Of a stretch of DNA of 64,000 nucleotides, positions 58,963-64,000 are shown piece by piece; within the stretch, counting starts at the first letter, position 1; each line of letters opens with the position of its first letter. Under the pieces are notes generated by a model. That model searched no databases. It was not told where the DNA came from and saw only the letters and a program-made list of their open reading frames with translations. This DNA comes from Silurus meridionalis (Eukaryota > Chordata > Actinopteri > Siluriformes > Siluridae). Both the position numbers and the translations under genes were made by a program. Location of the stretch: positions 16,335,608-16,399,607 of the forward strand of contig NC_060886.1 in assembly GCF_014805685.1 (NCBI RefSeq). The letters run 5' to 3'.

Positions 58963-61900
58963 TTTTTTTTAATTCGGCATTCTGTGTCACTTGTTCAGAC
59001 TTGTTCAGCCTTAAATATGGTGACATTCTTGCAAAGTGAGTATGAAGGAATGATTTTTGGCCTCATGAGGGTGACACTTCAGGGGTCAGTACTTTTTTCA
59101 GTTTCTGCTGAGGGAAACATTCCCAGCCCCTGAAGCCTGACTTTCTATCAAAGGCCTAATCCAATTACTGCTTCTTTTACTGAGGAATGGAAATGGCAAA
59201 GTAAGTTTGCCTGCTGATATGTGCATTGCTTAACTGTCTGAAGAACTTCCTCTTTTGGAGACAATTTGAAGATGATTTTCATTAGCCCCTGACTTACCCA
59301 GTGGCTCTTGAAACAGATACACCATGTCTCTTTTACAAAGTCACCCCAGCATTAAGCCTAAATTGTTTCAGTGCAGTGTTCCCTCAGGTGAAGAGCAGCC
59401 TCTCATCTCGCCTGGGGATGAAGACATCGTTCTGAATAGAATACAGTAACTGGGTGAAGGTCATATTAATTTACCAAATATCCAGTACTAAAGTGTGAGT
59501 TGTCTCCCTGAGGACTCCTGCTGGTTGTTTCTGTGTTGGTAAAGAGCAGTCTGCTGCTGACAGCCTTTAATAATTTGAAAGAGCAGAGAGGAAATCAATG
59601 GGTACTGGGCTCAGCTTGTGTAGCTCCAGCTGCTCACTGCATGTTTCCTCTGGGCCAGATACAGACTGCTGCTGACATCCAGCAATGTATTTATCCTAAT
59701 CTAGCCCAGAAATCACCCCTTTTAACTACTTTTAGTGCTTCTGCAAATTGAATTTTCAGTCTTTGAAAAGAAATTGAAAGAAATTCTGTCAACTACTATA
59801 TTTGTCAATATGTTATCATGTAGGTTGTTTATCAACAAACACAACACACAACTGAGATAGATCAGTTGTGTCAAAATACTGTTGTAAGAATACGCTCAAC
59901 AGACACAAAAATAACAGGATGTTTTCTCTTCTGCTGCACATGCATATATCCTCTTTTCTTCACACCCACACTATTTTTATGACTTCAGATGAAAAAAAAA
60001 AGGCAAATAGTTCTGTATGTAGTTTATTTTCAGTAGCCAACATAGTAAGCAGTTCTTTCCAATGCCTGATTTTGTGGACACAGCAGTTTTGTCCTAACAG
60101 TGAAATGCAAACTTAGTTTTTAAATGGCACAATACGTGTGTAACACTCAGCAAAGCATTATTTAGAAGTATGATGAAGCATACAAAATGAGTATTTTATT
60201 ATTGAATCTTGCCAGATGCCAGAAAGATGCCAGACATTGAACATTACTAAACAAACATGCTTTTGTCACACACAGAAAAATCAAGGTACTGGAATGCACC
60301 TAAAAGAGTACAAATGCTTTGTTTGGTAAATTTTTTGTACCATCTTGCTTGTACCTGTAAACAAACATTTATGCAACCCTAGTGATAGAAATTTACCTTT
60401 GTGTCCGTGTATGGTGTAAATTATAGCATTTCATTAATGTTCTGCTGAACTGATTTGTTCTAATTTTCATTATGTACAAAGGTGCATTTCTACCATTAAG
60501 GGTGCATAAATATTCTTTTAGAGGTATAAACAAGAAGGTACAAAAATGCACCAATGTTCAGAGGTACATTACTGTATCCTACTAGGGTTTTAGATGATAA
60601 ACAGTGCTAGATTACTAAGTGCTAGGTTGTACATGGGACATTAAGGCATTCACCCTCGAGGAATGAAGCAGAGGAGAACTAGATTTATTTAGATTAATTC
60701 GTTTTATTTATATATTATTAGGATTATTCATTTCATTTATCATACCGTTTACTTCATATATGTGTATATATATATATATATAAATATATGTGCATTATAA
60801 AATCCAGTTTACAAGAGCTGTTGAACATAACATTTCCAAGGATTTTTTTGGTTGTCCCTCTGTAGAAAACTTTTAAGGGTTTCAAATCCATTTAGGAAAT
60901 TACAAACTTTTTACTATACAAAGGACCTACTGAAGAACTCTCTTGTGTGTATGTCTAGCTCCTTTAAAGTAAAACATGTGTTGTAATGTCTTTTCCCCAT
61001 TGCATAACATTGTGCAATTCTGCGGTTTCTGTATATGTAGAAATCTCACATAGTTCTTTAAGCATCTAAATTCTGAGGCTTTTGGGCTCATTTCAGGCTG
61101 TCTTGCTGGGAAGATGGCTCTTTGCTCCCCAGACTGCACTATCAGCAGATAAGCTGTGTTGTAACTAAGGCACCTACAGGTCAGAACAAACTGAAGGGAA
61201 GTCTAAGGAGATTTGCTTCTTATACTCAGCAGCAAAAACATTTCCACTCCATTTAAAGAAACCTTTCTAATATTCTGCTGACTAGACACACACAAACGAA
61301 AAGCAGGCAAAGAAAAATTATGCTAGGCTTAAACTAAGATAATGTTAAATTAACATGAAGTGTTTAGAAATAACGTGGCACACAAATTGTTTGTGTTTTT
61401 TTTAGTCTAGCGATTTTGCATTTATGATCTGTAATGCAATATTTTGAAAGCTATTCTATATAAACCCACTCAAGCTTACAGTGAAACCATACGTTTCTTA
61501 GACCCTAAAGCTTTAAACACAGAAATCGGTCAAATTGCTGAATTTTAATTATTAAAAAAGGTCAATTTCACGTTTGTTTTTATTAAAAAAGATCTTTGGG
61601 ATCAAAAAGGACCTTAAAAAAAGACAACCTGAAATTGTCTCAGACATGAAAATTAGAAGGGGTTGAAATGAAAATGGGTACCATCTGATTCATGACAAGT
61701 CAGACTACAATAACATGAAAAATATGCAGGTAATTTCTTTCACATATGGATATATGCAAACCTTCAGGAACAAATTATTCACTCTAGTTTTTTTTTATTA
61801 GATTTTTTTTACGTTTTACCTGTGATCCTACATATGATCAGTGTTGGAGGTATGCAACATCATTGCAAAAAACTTTCAAATGGTCAGAATATGCAGTCCT

Positions 61901-63847
61901 GAATTGTAAACAAACAAGCGAACAACAACAAACAAGCAAAAGTACTTGTTTTTCATATATAAGGCTTACACAAAAAAAATGATTTATGCCCTTACATAAA
62001 CATTAGTATGAAATTGTGTTTTTAAATAAGGTAAATAGGTACCTTATATTAAACCTAATATGTAGAACCAATGACTCTTTTATTAGACACTTAGACATTT
62101 AAATAGTGATTGTTGTTAGTTATTTAATTATATTCCGAAATTTGAACATAGATGGTAATAGTGCTTACAGCTAATATTTAATATATAGTATATTTATTAT
62201 AGATATGCAATTTCAAACCACTATATGGAACAGATTAGAGTACATTTTAATATGTAAAAACAAATAATCCGTTTATGTGGGTTATGTATTAATGTAAATT
62301 ACACTGTGACCTTCTCTGTTTCTTTAATTAGCCACCTCGTCACATAACATTTGTTTTCAGATGGAGGTCATTTATCTTCATCTTTCTTTTTTTCTTCCCA
62401 GTTTGAGCAGTTCAGGTTGTTTTAGTAACTTTTTGAACTTGCGTAATTACGGCAAACTGTCTGAAATGATGTCTATCAATCATATAGTTTCACTTGAAGG
62501 TTGGATTTCTTTGGATGCTGTTGTAACATTACTGCACATCCAAACAATAAATAATTGACTGTCAGAAGAAGACAAATTATAGGAAGAGCATGAATCTTAC
62601 TGTTATTTTACTAAACATACCAGATAACTTGAGAAACAGAAAATTGTCAAAAGGAGTATAAATCTTCCACAAGCAGCTTCGAGGTGGCTACAGTATATGA
62701 AGCTGTAGTGCTTACAAAAGATGTAGTGAGGTAGATCTTGTATAATGTTTGCAGTCCTGGCTCACTAGACACATTATTTATAGTTGCCTTAAATCTCTCT
62801 GTGAAATAAAGTCATCTGTACTCAGAGGATCCATAAATCTAAAGACATTAATGGTGTGAGTATAATCAAAATATCAGCTTTATGCTTGATGCTGAATCAA
62901 GACTCTAAAGGCAATGATTGTCATTTCATAAAGTCACTGCATTCAAGATCTATTGACAGCATTGAATTTAGCAACAGTTTCATTAAATTAAACTGCTGTC
63001 AAGCTTGACGCTGTTAAGGAAAGTAAAGAGTTTTGGAGAATGTTATGTCAGAATATGCTTGTGACATTTGTCAGAGACATTCAGTAGAAGCTGTTTTATT
63101 GGGGTGCTTGATGTATGAATGGGAATAAAGAGGACACAGGCATAGAAAGATTTCATTCAATATCCCAAATAGAACTTAAATAAGACCACTTAATAATCCA
63201 ATGAACTTAAATAATTATTTAATAGCCTTTTTGTAAAAAGATTGTAAAAAAATATAATTAGTTGACATTATTTTGTCTCTGTCTCCCACATGTAGATATT
63301 TGCTGCAAAATCTATTTAAGGACTCACTGTAAGTCAGACACACCTAATACAAGAAACTTAGTAAAAAGAATCATCCCACCAAGTGATGTACTGCAAAGCA
63401 TGATTACTCTTGTATGTCCTTTTATTTAGTTTTTATTGAAATTTACTGAACAGATAACAAAGGAACACATTTTTTTTTCTTTTCCTTATTTATTTCTTTA
63501 TTTATTTTAAGATTTCTGCATGAAATTAAAAATGATTCCTTCCCAAGATGGTAGTAGTTCTAAGCAGTAGATCTTGTGCTTTTCAAATAGAACCTTGGTC
63601 TGCTTTTGATTCGTCTTTGTTTTTTTGGAATTTGACAGATCTATGATTGTGTCCAGAAGCACTTCATCTTCTAATAATGTACATTTTGCAGCACAGAATA
63701 GATTTTTTTAGGGGAGGAGGGCCATTAAAGGCAGTAATATTTCAGTACCATGAACCTAAAGTTAAACATGTCTAATGTTACAAATGTTAGTGATTTGAAG
63801 TGTAAATATTTTGCATACTGTTCTACTAGCAAATTCTTAGTGTAGCA
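58963..63847. other. Intergenic, no gene supported
   Basis: Contains a short (TA)n near 60763-60790 and recurring GGTAC motifs at about 60285-60570 that hint at a decayed foldback repeat. The remainder is AT-rich, with candidate conserved stretches noted under findings. Confidence 0.5.
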
Positions 63848-64000
63848 CAGTACTGTGCAAAAAAAAAATCAGACACACCTAAAGGAATTCTATCTAGCAA
63901 ATTTCTAAAGCAAACAAGACTCCAGAAATAATTAAAGGCCTAAAGTACTAAAGGAATTACTGGATTGTGCAAACTACAAAAACACACATATATTACATTA
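63848..64000 (+). mobile_element. Possible start of another Tc1-like copy (runs off the edge)
   Basis: CAGTACTGTGCAAAAAAAAA then ATCAGACACACCT resembles the TIR of the element at 58212. The element would continue beyond the window. Confidence 0.35.

Noticed and set aside
62361..62558. 65-codon plus-strand frame as a gene
   Set aside because: Low-complexity start, no motif, no regulatory context.

Overview
The window looks like nuclear genomic DNA of a teleost fish. It is AT-rich and has vertebrate-type genes with short GT..AG exons in long introns, many (TA)n and (CA)n microsatellites, and remnants of transposon families typical of fish (Tc1-like, hAT, pogo/Tigger-like, RTE-like and L2/CR1-like LINEs, SINE-like pieces). 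I cannot name the species. An otophysan fish (catfish or characin group) would fit the repeat content, but that is only an impression.

Region 1 (1 to about 42,100, minus strand) is the 5' part of an unconventional class I myosin, best matched to myo1b. Fifteen coding exons were placed by conserved protein sequence and splice sites. They join in one continuous frame of 518 codons, from the start codon at 35,144 to an exon ending at 266. The rest of the motor, the IQ neck and the tail lie beyond the left edge. A GC- and CpG-rich segment near 41,866-42,180 is the likely promoter and non-coding first exon. The introns carry an L2/CR1-like LINE end, an RTE-like fragment, dead Tc1-like elements, a hAT-type MITE, a SINE-like sequence, a tRNA-like pol III sequence and long (TA)n tracts.

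Region 2 (about 42,100-46,550) holds a compact three-exon plus-strand gene for a 289-residue protein, the homologue of human C3orf38 (DUF4518 family). Just upstream of its start is a four-copy 24-bp tandem repeat, and every copy contains a full match to the CTCF core consensus.

Region 3 (46,700-54,300) is a block of nested transposons: a hAT-like element with an 8-bp target duplication around a pogo-like MITE; a host repeat split by another pogo-like MITE; and a Tc1-like element split by a 3.1-kb RTE-like LINE with a 16-bp target duplication and by a SINE-like piece.

Region 4 (54,300-64,000) has no gene I can support. It holds microsatellites, a Tc1-like fragment and a few complex non-repetitive stretches that could be conserved non-coding elements.

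The two genes are divergently arranged (myo1b leftward, the C3orf38 homologue rightward), with about 3 kb between their promoters. I found no new multi-gene system. The most notable signals are the CTCF-like array with outward-pointing CTCF-like sites around it, the paired direct repeats flanking the C3orf38 homologue, and the well-bounded nested insertions.
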